Part shown: positions 1-7,220 of the stretch, piece by piece
How the letters are laid out: each line of letters starts with the position of its first letter
How positions within the stretch are numbered: position 1 is the first letter of the stretch
DNA from: Actinomycetota bacterium
Lineage (GTDB): Bacteria; Actinomycetota; UBA4738; HRBIN12
Direction of reading: 5' to 3'
Length of the DNA stretch: 7,220 nucleotides
Assembly: GCA_004366195.1 (NCBI GenBank)
Contig: SIRV01000322.1
Coordinates: 1-7,220 of the forward strand
Made by a program: the position numbers and the translations under genes
Notes under the pieces: model-generated
Database searches by the model: none
Seen by the model: the letters and a program-made list of their open reading frames with translations, nothing else
What the model was told of the DNA's origin: nothing

Positions 1-398
1 CGCTCCATGACGGCGCGCGCGTGCGCGAGGAGCTCCGCGTCGTCGGCCTCCGTCGCCCCGTAGTACGTGACGAAGCCCCGATCGGCGTCGCGGTTGAGCG
101 CGACCGAGACGAAGGGCATCGGCCGGTCGCGGACGAGGAGGAAGTCGGTGGGGAGCCCCTCGGCGCGCCACTCCTCGAGGACGATCCGGCTCCAGGGGTC
201 GTCGCCGGCCATGGCGACGTAGGCCACGGCCAGGCCGAGCCGGTGGGCCGCCGCCGGCGTGTTGAACGAGGTCCCGGCGCAGACGCCGAGCCCCGAGGCG
301 AGCACGTCCCGGCCGAGCTCCGGCCAGGCCTCGAGCCCGGTGAAGAGCACGTCCACGGAGGGCCGGCCGACCGCGACGAGATCGAAGACGCGCGTCAC
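1..398 (-). CDS. PfkB-family carbohydrate kinase, N-terminal part (runs off left edge)
   Basis: This is the N-terminal 132 residues of an ATP-dependent sugar kinase of the PfkB/ribokinase family; the C-terminal half, with the catalytic GAGD motif and ATP site, lies outside the window. It begins VTRVFDLVAVGRPSVDVLF, where Asp16 matches the substrate-binding Asp of the family. The AGTSFN stretch at residues 41-46, followed by an Ala-rich helix ending RLG, corresponds to the usual GG-x-x-x-N-x-A motif. AYVAMAGDDPWS around residues 60-71 fits the GxVGxDxxG segment. The GTG start (398-396) overlaps the nagB stop as GTGA, with a GGGGTGA sequence just upstream, so the gene is probably translationally coupled to nagB. 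Context suggests an amino sugar or sugar-phosphate substrate, for example glucosamine or N-acetylglucosamine. That is inference; a fructokinase- or 2-keto-3-deoxygluconate-kinase-like activity cannot be excluded. Confidence 0.85.
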   Translation of the reverse strand, partial: MTRVFDLVAVGRPSVDVLFTGLEAWPELGRDVLASGLGVCAGTSFNTPAAAHRLGLAVAYVAMAGDDPWSRIVLEEWRAEGLPTDFLLVRDRPMPFVSVALNRDADRGFVTYYGATEADDAELLAHARAVME

Positions 399-1217
399 GG
401 CTCACCCCAGGCGTCGCGGTCGAGGAAGACCCGGACGTCCGCCGCCCGCTGCAGGAGGGATGCGGGGACCTCCGGGGTGACGGGTCCCCGGAGCGCGCGT
501 CGCACGATGTCGCGTTTGTGAGCGCCCGACGCGAGGAGCAGGATCGTCCGCGCGGCGAGCAGCCCCCGCATGCCCACGGTGACGGCACGCCGGGGGACCA
601 GGTCGGGCGAGCCCCAGTAGGCGGCGTTCGCCCGGATCGTCTCCGGCGCGAGCTCCACGAGGCGCGTCGGCGCGTCCGCGTCGCTCGGCGGCTCGTTGAA
701 CCCGAGATGACCGTTGGGTCCGATGCCGAGGATCGCGAGGTCGTACCCGCCGGCGCGGTCGACCTCGAGGTCGTACCGCGCGCAGGCATCGGGGTCGCCG
801 TCGCGGGGCACCGGGACGAGCCGCTCGAGCGGGATCCCGAGGGGCTCGACGAAGCTCCGCACGAGCCACCCGAGGAGGGACCTCGGGTCCTCCGGGGGGA
901 TCCCGGCGTACTCGTCGAGCTGGTACACGGTGATGCGGGAAGGGTCGAGCGCGCCCCCGGCGCGGCGGCGCGCGAGCTCCGCGTACAGGCCCATCGGTGT
1001 GGACCCGGTGGCGACGAGGACCCGCGCGTCGGGGCGTTCCGCGAGGATCCCGGCCACGGCATCGGCGGCGGCGCGCGAGCTCCGCGTACAGGCCCATCGG
1101 TGTGGACCCGGTGGCGACGAGGACCCGCGCGTCGGGGCGTTCCGCGAGGATCCCGGCCACGGCATCGGCGGCGGCGCGGCTCATCGCCTCGGCGTCGGGG
1201 AGGACCGAGATCCGCAC
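395..1217 (-). pseudogene. nagB: Glucosamine-6-phosphate deaminase, frameshifted by an internal 103-bp duplication
   Basis: NagB converts glucosamine-6-phosphate to fructose-6-phosphate plus ammonia in the cytoplasm. From GTG 1217-1215 the frame reads VRISVLPDAEAM and continues through the phosphate-binding loop ATGSTPMGLY to about residue 51. It then enters a second copy of a 103-bp unit in the wrong frame. The rest of NagB is in another frame and ends at TGA 397-395. Deleting one unit gives exactly 720 nt, a 239-residue protein close to the usual length of Gram-positive NagB. In that restored numbering the catalytic residues are present: Asp67 in QLDEY, and His136 and Glu141 in GIGPNGHLGFNEP; SGAHK (Lys200) fits the substrate-phosphate-binding region. 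The start at 1217 aligns with the MR start of E. coli NagB; GTG 1226, overlapping the regulator stop, is an alternative. An ATG at 1165 gives a 256-residue frame whose first 30 residues are out-of-frame sequence, so a gene caller may list it as intact. GTG 1057 could give a 220-residue product lacking the first 19 residues. Confidence 0.85.
962..1178. repeat. Perfect 103-bp tandem duplication inside nagB
   Basis: Bases 962-1075 and 1065-1178 are identical over 114 bp with a period of 103. The match ends at 961/1064 (c versus g) and 1076/1179 (c versus g). The 11-mer gcggcggcgcg occurs at 962-972, 1065-1075 and 1168-1178, so the ancestral gene had two copies 103 bp apart. Slippage or unequal recombination between these would create the duplication. 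On the coding strand the two ancestral copies encode SRAAAD and ARRRA in different frames, which explains why the unit is not a multiple of three. The absence of any mismatch means the event is very recent or is an assembly error. Confidence 0.97.
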
Positions 1218-1222
1218 GGCCC

Positions 1223-1990
1223 TCACTCGATCCGACCGAGCGCCGTGCCCGCCCGGATCAGCGTGGCCCGGAAGCGGTACCGGTCGCCCCGGTAGAGCAT
1301 CTCGCACACCTCGACCGTCCGGCCCGCCTCGTCCTCGGTGACCTGCTCGCAGCGGAGCACGGGGCCGCCGGGCTGGAGCTCCAGCAGGCGGGCGAGGCGC
1401 TCGTCCGCCGCCACCGCCTCCACCGCGAACCGGGCTCGGGCGGGTCGGATCCCGTAGCGCTCCTCGAGCGCCGCGTACAGCGACGCGGTGGAGAAGTCCA
1501 CCTCCTCCAGCCCCGGCGCGAGGGAGCGGGGGATGCGCGTGCGGTCGACGAGGATCGGGACGCCGTCCATGAGGCGGAGCCGCTCCAGCTCGAACAGCGG
1601 CGCGCCCGGCGCGAGACCGAGCACCTCCGCCTCGTCCAGGGTGGCCGGCCGGACCGTCGCCCCGAGGACCCTGGCGCTCGGCGTGAGGCCCCGGGCGGCG
1701 GCCATCTCCGAGAAGCTCATGAGCTGGTTCGGCGGCTCCCCGACCCGGGGCCCGGCGACGAGCCACCCGCCGGTCGGGGACCGGGCCACGAGGCCGATGC
1801 GCTCGAGCTCGGCGAGGGCCCGGCGCATCGTCACCCGGCTGACCCCGAAGTGCTCGGCCAGGGCGCGCTCGGGCGGGAGCGGCGAGCCGGGGGGTCGGCG
1901 GTCGCGGGCGATCTCCTCGGCGAGCGCCTCCTGGACCCGCTGGTAGCGGAGCTGGAGGCGATCGAGGAGGGGCTCCTCGGTCGTCGACAT
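1223..1990 (-). CDS. GntR-family (HutC/UTRA subfamily) transcriptional regulator
   Basis: A 255-residue regulator with a winged helix-turn-helix DNA-binding domain at about residues 15-80 and a UTRA ligand-binding domain at about 95-245. The recognition helix region reads HFGVSRVTMRRALAELE (residues 47-63), typical of GntR proteins. In the UTRA domain, LFELERLRLMDGVPILVDR matches the conserved effector-binding core strand. The length is normal for the HutC subfamily, which includes NagR/YvoA and DasR; these respond to glucosamine- or N-acetylglucosamine-6-phosphate. It sits upstream of nagB and a sugar kinase and divergently from a sugar importer, so it probably represses one or both operons until an amino-sugar phosphate accumulates (inference). 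ATG 1990 lies 6 nt after a -10-like TATCAT, suggesting leaderless translation. Its stop TGA (1225-1223) lies 5 nt upstream of the preferred nagB start. The effector and operator are not proven by sequence. Confidence 0.93.
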   Translation of the reverse strand: MSTTEEPLLDRLQLRYQRVQEALAEEIARDRRPPGSPLPPERALAEHFGVSRVTMRRALAELERIGLVARSPTGGWLVAGPRVGEPPNQLMSFSEMAAARGLTPSARVLGATVRPATLDEAEVLGLAPGAPLFELERLRLMDGVPILVDRTRIPRSLAPGLEEVDFSTASLYAALEERYGIRPARARFAVEAVAADERLARLLELQPGGPVLRCEQVTEDEAGRTVEVCEMLYRGDRYRFRATLIRAGTALGRIE

Positions 1991-1996
1991 GGGCCC

Positions 1997-2025
1997 ATGA
2001 TAGCCCCATCGGAGACCGAACGGAA
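1997..2025 (-). promoter_or_regulatory. Predicted promoter of the gntR-nagB-kinase operon (leaderless)
   Basis: Read on the minus strand, a -10 hexamer TATCAT (2002-1997) follows a weak -35 TTCCGT (2025-2020) with a 17-nt spacer. The regulator's ATG begins exactly 6 nt after the -10, so transcription would start at or next to the A of ATG. No Shine-Dalgarno sequence is visible; only GGGCCC separates the -10 from the start codon. The -10 is a good match and the -35 is poor. Confidence 0.5.
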
Positions 2026-2065
2026 CCGAGATAGACCGTTGGCTTGACGTCGCCGTGATCGGTCT
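2013..2065. promoter_or_regulatory. Candidate regulator-binding half-sites (AGACCG, three copies)
   Basis: AGACCG occurs on the plus strand at 2013-2018 and 2033-2038 and on the minus strand as CGGTCT at 2060-2065. The first two are spaced by 20 bp, about two helical turns, and the second and third form an inverted pair flanking the -35 of the importer promoter. The AGACC core is the same as the half-site of the DasR operator (TGGTCT/AGACCA). Binding here could affect both divergent promoters. No full contiguous palindrome of the DasR type is present, so this is a candidate only. Confidence 0.35.
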
Positions 2066-2073
2066 TCTAGAGT
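2044..2073 (+). promoter_or_regulatory. Predicted promoter of the ABC importer operon (leaderless)
   Basis: A -35 hexamer TTGACG (2044-2049) and a -10 hexamer TAGAGT (2068-2073) are separated by 18 nt, matching the principal-sigma consensus TTGAC-N17/18-TAGRRT described for actinobacteria. The GTG start of the binding-protein gene (2080) is exactly 6 nt after the -10, so the predicted transcription start coincides with the start codon. There is no Shine-Dalgarno sequence in the 6 nt between. Confidence 0.65.
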
Positions 2074-2079
2074 CGCGCC

Positions 2080-3441
2080 GTGGGCGCGCGTCGATCCGTC
2101 GTTCTCTCGGTCCTTGCGGTGGCGACGCTCATCGGGGCGGCGTGCACGCCCGGCGGCACGACGGGCTCTCGAACGGCGGCGCCGACCCCCTCGGCGACCG
2201 GCGTCATCGGGACCGAGCCGGTCACCCTCACGGTGTGGGACCAGGAGACCGGCCGGGTCAGCAAGATCTGGGACCGCCTGAACGCCGAGTTCATGGAGAA
2301 GTACCCGAACGTGACCATCGAGCGGGTGCGGAAGAGCTTCTCGGACCTCAAGACCTCCCTGAAGCTCGCGGTGGCGGGGCCGAACCCGCCGGACGTGGTG
2401 GAGGCCAACCAGGGCTGGCCGGACATGGGAGCGCTCGTCCGAGCCGGCCTCCTGCTGCCGCTCGACGGGTACGCCGAGGCCTACGGGTGGCTCGACCGCG
2501 TACCGGCCGGGGTCCTCGCGGTGAACCGCTTCACGCCCGACGCGAGCGAGTTCGGCACCGGCTCGCTGTACGGCTTCACCGGCATGGGCGAGATGATCGG
2601 CGTCTTCTACAACAAGACCAAGCTCGCGCAGCTCGGCCTCGAGAGGCCCGCGACCTTCGCCGAGTTCGAGCACGCGCTCGAGGTGGCCAAGCAGGCGGGG
2701 GAGGTGCCCATCGCCTTCGGGAACCTCGACAAGTTCGCCGGCATCCACGAGTTCACCGCGATCCAGAACGTGATCGCGCCCAAGGACTACCTGACCGACC
2801 TCATCTTCAGCCGGCGGGGCCCCGACCTCTCCTTCGACACCCCCGAGAACCGCGAGGCGGCGGCCATCCTCCGTGAGTGGGCGGAGAAGGGCTACTTCAC
2901 GGAGGGGTTCAACGGGGTCGGCTACGACGACGTCGTGGCCCGGTTCGTGGAGGGCGAGGGCGTCTTCATGATCACCGGGAACTGGATCGTCCAGAACATC
3001 GGGCCGGAGAACCGCGACTTCGGGTTCTTCGTGATGCCACCGCTCGAGGCCGGCGACCCGCCGGTCACGACCGGAGGCCCCGGCTTCCCGCTCGCCATCG
3101 CCGCGGCCTCGGAGCATCCGGACGTCGCCGCCGCCTACATCGACTGGATGACGAGCGACCACGCCGGGCAGATGCTGATCCCGACGGGTCAGCTCCCCCT
3201 GTACATCGGGGCCGACACGTCCGGCATCGATCCCGAGAGCGTGCTCGGGGAGCTCCTCGCCGAGGCCGACAGGGTGAGCCGGGCCGACGGGCTGGTGCCG
3301 TACCTGGACTGGGCGACGCCGACGTTCTACGACACGACGACCGCGGCGATCCAGGAGCTCATGGGGCTGAAGATCGGCGTCGAGGAGTTCGTGCGGGACA
3401 TCGACGCCGACTACGCGGCGTTCCAAGCCTCGAGGGGCTGA
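2080..3441 (+). CDS. Carbohydrate ABC transporter substrate-binding lipoprotein
   Basis: A 453-residue extracellular solute-binding protein of the family that delivers sugars and oligosaccharides to MalF/MalG-type permeases (SBP_bac_1/8 type). The N-terminus MGARRSVVLSVLAVATLIGAAC is a lipoprotein signal: two Arg, a hydrophobic stretch and the lipid-attachment Cys22, followed by a Thr/Ser/Pro/Gly-rich linker to about residue 44. The lipobox reads IGAAC rather than LAGC, which is permissible in Gram-positive bacteria. The mature domain begins VTLTVWDQE, has YPNVTIERV and PPDVVEANQGW in the N-terminal lobe, and GVFMITGNWIVQ with Trp and Tyr/Phe residues suited to sugar stacking. The GTG start is set by the promoter spacing and leaves no room for a leader. 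It is first in the importer operon and its stop shares one base with the first permease start (TGATG). The substrate cannot be read from sequence; an amino sugar or its oligomer is inferred from the divergent nagB operon. Confidence 0.93.
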   Translation: MGARRSVVLSVLAVATLIGAACTPGGTTGSRTAAPTPSATGVIGTEPVTLTVWDQETGRVSKIWDRLNAEFMEKYPNVTIERVRKSFSDLKTSLKLAVAGPNPPDVVEANQGWPDMGALVRAGLLLPLDGYAEAYGWLDRVPAGVLAVNRFTPDASEFGTGSLYGFTGMGEMIGVFYNKTKLAQLGLERPATFAEFEHALEVAKQAGEVPIAFGNLDKFAGIHEFTAIQNVIAPKDYLTDLIFSRRGPDLSFDTPENREAAAILREWAEKGYFTEGFNGVGYDDVVARFVEGEGVFMITGNWIVQNIGPENRDFGFFVMPPLEAGDPPVTTGGPGFPLAIAAASEHPDVAAAYIDWMTSDHAGQMLIPTGQLPLYIGADTSGIDPESVLGELLAEADRVSRADGLVPYLDWATPTFYDTTTAAIQELMGLKIGVEEFVRDIDADYAAFQASRG

Positions 3442-4370
3442 TGGACGACGTCGTCGCCCCGGTGGCCCTCGAGGCCGTCCGGAGGCGCGGGCCGGAGCGC
3501 CTGCCCGGTGAGCCGCGGGCCGTCGGGTACCTCTTCGTGGCCCCGGCGTTCCTCATCTACGCGGCGTTCACGCTCGTCCCGCTCCTGCACGCCGTGAACC
3601 TCTCTTTCTTCGAGTGGGACGGGCTCACGCCGGGCACGTTCGTCGGGTTGCGGAACTACGCCGCCTTCTTCACCGACCCGCTGATCCGCTCCTCGTACGG
3701 GCACACGCTCGTGCTCATCGTCTTCTTCTCGTTCCTGCCGATCACGATCGGGCTCCTGCTCGCCGCCTCGCTCTCACGCATCCGGATCCGGGGGCTCACG
3801 TTCTTCCGGACGATCCTGTTCGTGCCCGTGATCATCACCAACGTGGTCGTGGCGGTGACGTGGGCGTGGATCTACGCGCCGGACGGCCCGCTCAACGCGT
3901 TCCTGCGGGCGATCGGGCTGGGTCACGTGGCGCGGGCGTGGCTGGGGGACTTCACCTGGGCGCTGCCCTCGGTCGGCCTGGTCGGGACCTGGGGCGAGTT
4001 CGGCTTCTGCATGATCCTGTTCATCGCCGGGATCATGAAGATCCCGGCCAGCCTCTACGAGGCGGCGCGGGTGGACGGCGCCGGTCCGGTGCGCGAGTTC
4101 CTCGCGGTGACGCTGCCGGGGCTCCGCCACGAGCTCACGGTGGCGCTGGTCCTCACGGTGATCGACGCGCTCAGCACCTTCGACCTGGTCTACGTGATGA
4201 CGTCCGGGGGCCCGGGGACCGCCACCTCCGTCCCGGCGTTCCAGGTCTACAGCCGAGCGTTCCTCACCAACCAGGTCGGCTCGGCGGCGGCGATCGGCAT
4301 CACCCTCATGCTGATCGTCTTCGCCGTGACGTTCGGCATCACGCGGCTGATGGAGCGGGGCGAGGGATGA
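3441..4370 (+). CDS. Sugar ABC transporter permease, MalF/UgpA type
   Basis: A 309-residue inner-membrane permease, one of two that form the translocation channel. About six membrane segments are visible, starting with GYLFVAPAFLIYAAFTLVPLL and ending with AIGITLMLIVFAVTFGI before a basic tail. The FFEWDG after the first segment and the WIYAPDGPLN loop are usual for the family. The EAA loop that docks on the ATPase begins at Glu207: EAARVDGAG, then LP about ten residues later, matching the consensus EAA-x3-G-x9-I-x-LP. The start ATG (3441) overlaps the previous stop by one base and has GAGGGG at 3432-3437 just upstream. An N-terminal stretch of about 30 charged residues before the first membrane segment is cytoplasmic. 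The length is normal. It pairs with the next gene in the importer operon. Confidence 0.94.
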   Translation: MDDVVAPVALEAVRRRGPERLPGEPRAVGYLFVAPAFLIYAAFTLVPLLHAVNLSFFEWDGLTPGTFVGLRNYAAFFTDPLIRSSYGHTLVLIVFFSFLPITIGLLLAASLSRIRIRGLTFFRTILFVPVIITNVVVAVTWAWIYAPDGPLNAFLRAIGLGHVARAWLGDFTWALPSVGLVGTWGEFGFCMILFIAGIMKIPASLYEAARVDGAGPVREFLAVTLPGLRHELTVALVLTVIDALSTFDLVYVMTSGGPGTATSVPAFQVYSRAFLTNQVGSAAAIGITLMLIVFAVTFGITRLMERGEG

Positions 4371-5194
4371 CCGGGATCTCTCGACGTCAGGTGGTGGCGA
4401 ACTACGCGATCCTGATCGCGTTCTCGGCGATCGCGATCTACCCCATCGCGGGCGTCATCCTCGCCAGCCTGTATCCGCGAGGCACCAACCCCTCGGGCTT
4501 CTCCCTCCCTCCCTCGTGGAACTTCGGGAACCTCGCCACCGCCTGGACGGAGGGGCAGTTCGGGATGTACGTGCGCTCCAGCGTGATCGTGGCGACGGTC
4601 GTCGTGATCGTCTCGACGGTGCTCTCGATCCTCGGCGGCTACGCGCTCGGCACGATGCGGTTCCGGGGCGCGACCACGGTCTTCTACCTGTTCCTCCTCG
4701 GGATGATCATCCCGTTCGAGGCGATCGTCGTGCCGCTCTACTACGACCTCCGCGCGCTGCGGATGATCGATACGTACTGGGCGCTGATCCTGCCGGAGAT
4801 CTCGGGCTCGGTGGCGTTCGGCGTGTTCTGGATGCGAGCCTTCTTCCTCTCGGCCCCCCGGTCGCTGATCGAGGCGGCCCGGATCGACGGGGCCTCGAGC
4901 TGGCACATCCTGTGGCGCGTGCTGGTGCCGCTCGGGCGTCCGGCGATCCTCACCCTGGTGGTCCTCACCTTCGCCGGGTCCTGGAACGAGTTCTTCCTCC
5001 CGCTCGTGATGACGACGGATCCGAAGTACATCACCGTGCCGCAGGGCCTCTCGCTCTTCTCGGGGCGGTACACGACCGACACCCCCCTGCTCGCCGCGGG
5101 GGCGGTGATCGTCATGCTGCCGGTGCTCGTGGTCTACGTGTTCACGCAGCGGGAGTTCATCCGCGGCATGTTGAGCGGGGCGCTGAAGGGGTAG
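4367..5194 (+). CDS. Sugar ABC transporter permease, MalG/UgpE type
   Basis: A 275-residue second permease of the importer, forming a heterodimer with the upstream permease. Six membrane segments are visible: the first at ANYAILIAFSAIAIYPIAGV, the last at AAGAVIVMLPVLVVYVF. The EAA loop begins at Glu169 (EAARIDGASS) and ends with VLVPLGRPA. The C-terminal REFIRGMLSGALKG is the ending typical of MalG/UgpE homologues, and SWNEFFLPLV is the conserved W-N-x-F/Y motif. The ATG start (4367) overlaps the upstream stop as ATGA, with GGGGCGAGGG immediately before it, so translation is probably coupled, giving balanced amounts of the two permeases. Length is normal for the family. Confidence 0.95.
   Translation: MTGISRRQVVANYAILIAFSAIAIYPIAGVILASLYPRGTNPSGFSLPPSWNFGNLATAWTEGQFGMYVRSSVIVATVVVIVSTVLSILGGYALGTMRFRGATTVFYLFLLGMIIPFEAIVVPLYYDLRALRMIDTYWALILPEISGSVAFGVFWMRAFFLSAPRSLIEAARIDGASSWHILWRVLVPLGRPAILTLVVLTFAGSWNEFFLPLVMTTDPKYITVPQGLSLFSGRYTTDTPLLAAGAVIVMLPVLVVYVFTQREFIRGMLSGALKG
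5186..5191 (+). promoter_or_regulatory. Ribosome-binding site of the ATPase gene
   Basis: AAGGGG lies 5 nt before GTG 5197 and overlaps the last codons and stop of the second permease. It is a clear Shine-Dalgarno sequence and fixes the GTG as the start. It contrasts with the first gene of the operon, which has none. Confidence 0.7.
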
Positions 5195-5196
5195 CG

Positions 5197-6291
<1,095 letters not shown>

Positions 6292-6297
6292 CGAGCT

Positions 6298-6317
6298 CCC
6301 CGCCGTTCAGGGCGGGG
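6298..6317. terminator. GC-rich hairpin between convergent genes, possible bidirectional terminator
   Basis: CCCCGCC (6298-6304) pairs perfectly with GGCGGGG (6311-6317) across a 6-nt loop, GTTCAG. It begins 6 nt after the ATPase stop. The stop codon of the convergent DUF222-HNH gene (6309-6307) lies in the loop. There is no T-tract on either strand, so it is not a canonical intrinsic terminator, although U-less hairpins are proposed to terminate in GC-rich actinobacteria. Being an inverted repeat, it forms in both transcripts. Confidence 0.55.
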
Positions 6318-7220
6318 CGCGACCGTCGAGCAGGAGCGCGGGATCTCGCGGCGGCCGTCCGCCGAGGGGTGTGCCGTCCGGGCGGCGGAAGCGCGGCCGC
6401 CCGCCCTCCATCCGGACCTCGAAGCCCCGGTGGACCATCCGGTGGTGCGGCCGGCAGAGGAGCACGAGGTTGGCGAGCGCGGTCGGCCCGCCGTCGGCCC
6501 AGTGGATCACGTGGTGGGCGTCGCACCAGCCGGGCGGACGGCCGCAGCCGGGGAAGGCGCAGCCGCGGTCGCGCACGAGGAGAGCGCGGCGGAGCGGGCC
6601 GGGCACGACCGGGGTACGCCGGCCGAGGTCGAGGACCAGCGACGGCCCCGCCGTGACCACCCGCGAGACGTCGGCGTCGCACGCGATCCGCCGGGCCTGC
6701 TCCGGCGAGATGTCGCCGGCGTCGGGCAGGTCGGACCTTCCGGAAGCCGACCGCGTGAGGGTGACGAGATCCACCGTCACGAGCAGGTGGGGTCGCTCGC
6801 CCCCGATCTCGGGCTGGTCGGCGCGGTCGAGGTAGGAGCGGCAGATCTCGGCGAGGGCGTCGGCGCGGCGCTGGGCCGGGGTCCTGCGGTCGCCGCGGAC
6901 CCGCGCCTGCGCGTCCATCTCCGCCCGGAGGGCGGTCAGCAGGAGCTGGCCGGTCTCGGGGTCGAGGTCGCCGTCGACGCGCACCATGCCGTCGAGGGTG
7001 GGCGAGACGTGGAGCCGTCGGGCCGCGAGCCGCCGCTCGGCCCGTTGCTCCGGCGCCTCGGCATCGGCCAGGGCCGCGAGGTGGTCGAGGGCGCGCATGA
7101 GGTCCCGGGCCATGAGCTCGCCGGCCAAGCGCACGAGGAGCTCCTCGCATCGGGCGAAGGCCTCCGGATGGGCCTCGGCGGTGCGGATGAGGAGGCCGGC
7201 CGCCGTCACCGTGATCTCCC
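6307..7220 (-). CDS. DUF222 / HNH endonuclease domain protein (13E12 repeat type), 5' end missing
   Basis: A 304-residue C-terminal portion; the frame is open to the right edge with no stop, so the true start is outside the window. Full family members have about 400-550 residues, so roughly 100-200 are missing. A GTG at 7209 is in frame but is probably internal, because the visible sequence begins inside the DUF222 domain. LSPTLDGMVRV-type sequence (HVSPTLDGMVRVDGDLDPE), then TPAQRRADAL and RPHLLVTVDL, are typical of DUF222. The C-terminal HNH domain (about 6430-6590) has RDRGCAFPGCGRPP with a zinc-type Cys pair, DAHHVIHWADGG with the catalytic HH, NLVLLC and HHRMVHRG. It is a predicted metal-dependent nuclease of unknown biological role, common in multiple copies in actinobacterial genomes. 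It has no evident link to the sugar operons and is convergent with them. Confidence 0.92.
   Translation of the reverse strand, partial: EITVTAAGLLIRTAEAHPEAFARCEELLVRLAGELMARDLMRALDHLAALADAEAPEQRAERRLAARRLHVSPTLDGMVRVDGDLDPETGQLLLTALRAEMDAQARVRGDRRTPAQRRADALAEICRSYLDRADQPEIGGERPHLLVTVDLVTLTRSASGRSDLPDAGDISPEQARRIACDADVSRVVTAGPSLVLDLGRRTPVVPGPLRRALLVRDRGCAFPGCGRPPGWCDAHHVIHWADGGPTALANLVLLCRPHHRMVHRGFEVRMEGGRPRFRRPDGTPLGGRPPRDPALLLDGRAPP

Noticed and set aside
962..1178. CRISPR-like or regulatory repeat array
   Set aside because: There are only two adjacent copies with no spacers, and both encode NagB sequence; it is a simple tandem duplication.
962..1178. Programmed ribosomal frameshifting to read through nagB
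   Set aside because: No slippery heptamer with a downstream structure was recognised, and the exact duplicated unit explains the frame change on its own.
402..2009. Long minus-strand open frame across the regulator and nagB
   Set aside because: Outside the first 51 NagB residues it is an out-of-frame reading of real genes, Arg/Pro/Gly-rich, as expected from GC-rich shadow frames.
518..2047. Long plus-strand open frame opposite nagB and gntR
   Set aside because: Composition is Arg/Gly/Glu-rich without domain motifs, and it lies antisense to two genes with clear family motifs.
2066..2071. TCTAGA palindrome at the importer -10 as a full DasR operator
   Set aside because: The symmetry does not extend past the central six bases, and the sequence is accounted for by the -10 hexamer.
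1831..3426. Long minus-strand open frame opposite the binding-protein gene
   Set aside because: Antisense shadow: low-complexity charged sequence with no recognisable domain, and it crosses the divergent promoter region.

Overview
This is a GC-rich chromosomal window with tightly packed, co-oriented genes. Start codons are GTG or ATG and several junctions are 1- to 4-base start/stop overlaps. A promoter of the form TTGAC-N18-TAGAGT, apparently leaderless starts, and a DUF222-HNH gene of the 13E12 type all suggest an actinobacterium. A GC-rich Chloroflexota lineage is a possible alternative. The sequence alone does not settle which.

Layout. Two divergent operons share an 89-bp control region (1991-2079). 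Leftward (minus strand) run a GntR/HutC-family regulator (1223-1990), a glucosamine-6-phosphate deaminase gene nagB (395-1217), and the N-terminal part of a PfkB-family sugar kinase (398 to the left edge, incomplete). Rightward (plus strand) runs a complete carbohydrate ABC importer: lipoprotein binding protein (2080-3441), two MalF/MalG-type permeases (3441-4370 and 4367-5194) and a MalK/UgpC/MsiK-type ATPase (5197-6291). A GC-rich hairpin lies between the ATPase gene and a convergent DUF222-HNH gene (6307 to the right edge, 5' end missing).

Function. The importer probably brings in an amino sugar or a small amino-sugar oligosaccharide. The kinase would phosphorylate it or a derived sugar, NagB would turn glucosamine-6-phosphate into fructose-6-phosphate and ammonia, and the regulator would control both operons. 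The arrangement resembles the DasR/DasABC amino-sugar systems of Streptomyces. The substrate is an inference from gene content. No nagA deacetylase is in view, although the left operon continues past the window.

Most notable points. (1) nagB contains a perfect 103-bp tandem duplication. It breaks the reading frame, and removing one unit restores an exact 239-residue NagB. It is either a very recent inactivating mutation or an assembly artefact. (2) Both divergent operons appear to start with leaderless mRNAs: each first codon lies exactly 6 nt after a -10 hexamer. (3) Three AGACCG half-sites, similar to the half of the DasR operator, sit in the shared control region. I did not find evidence of a wholly new type of system.
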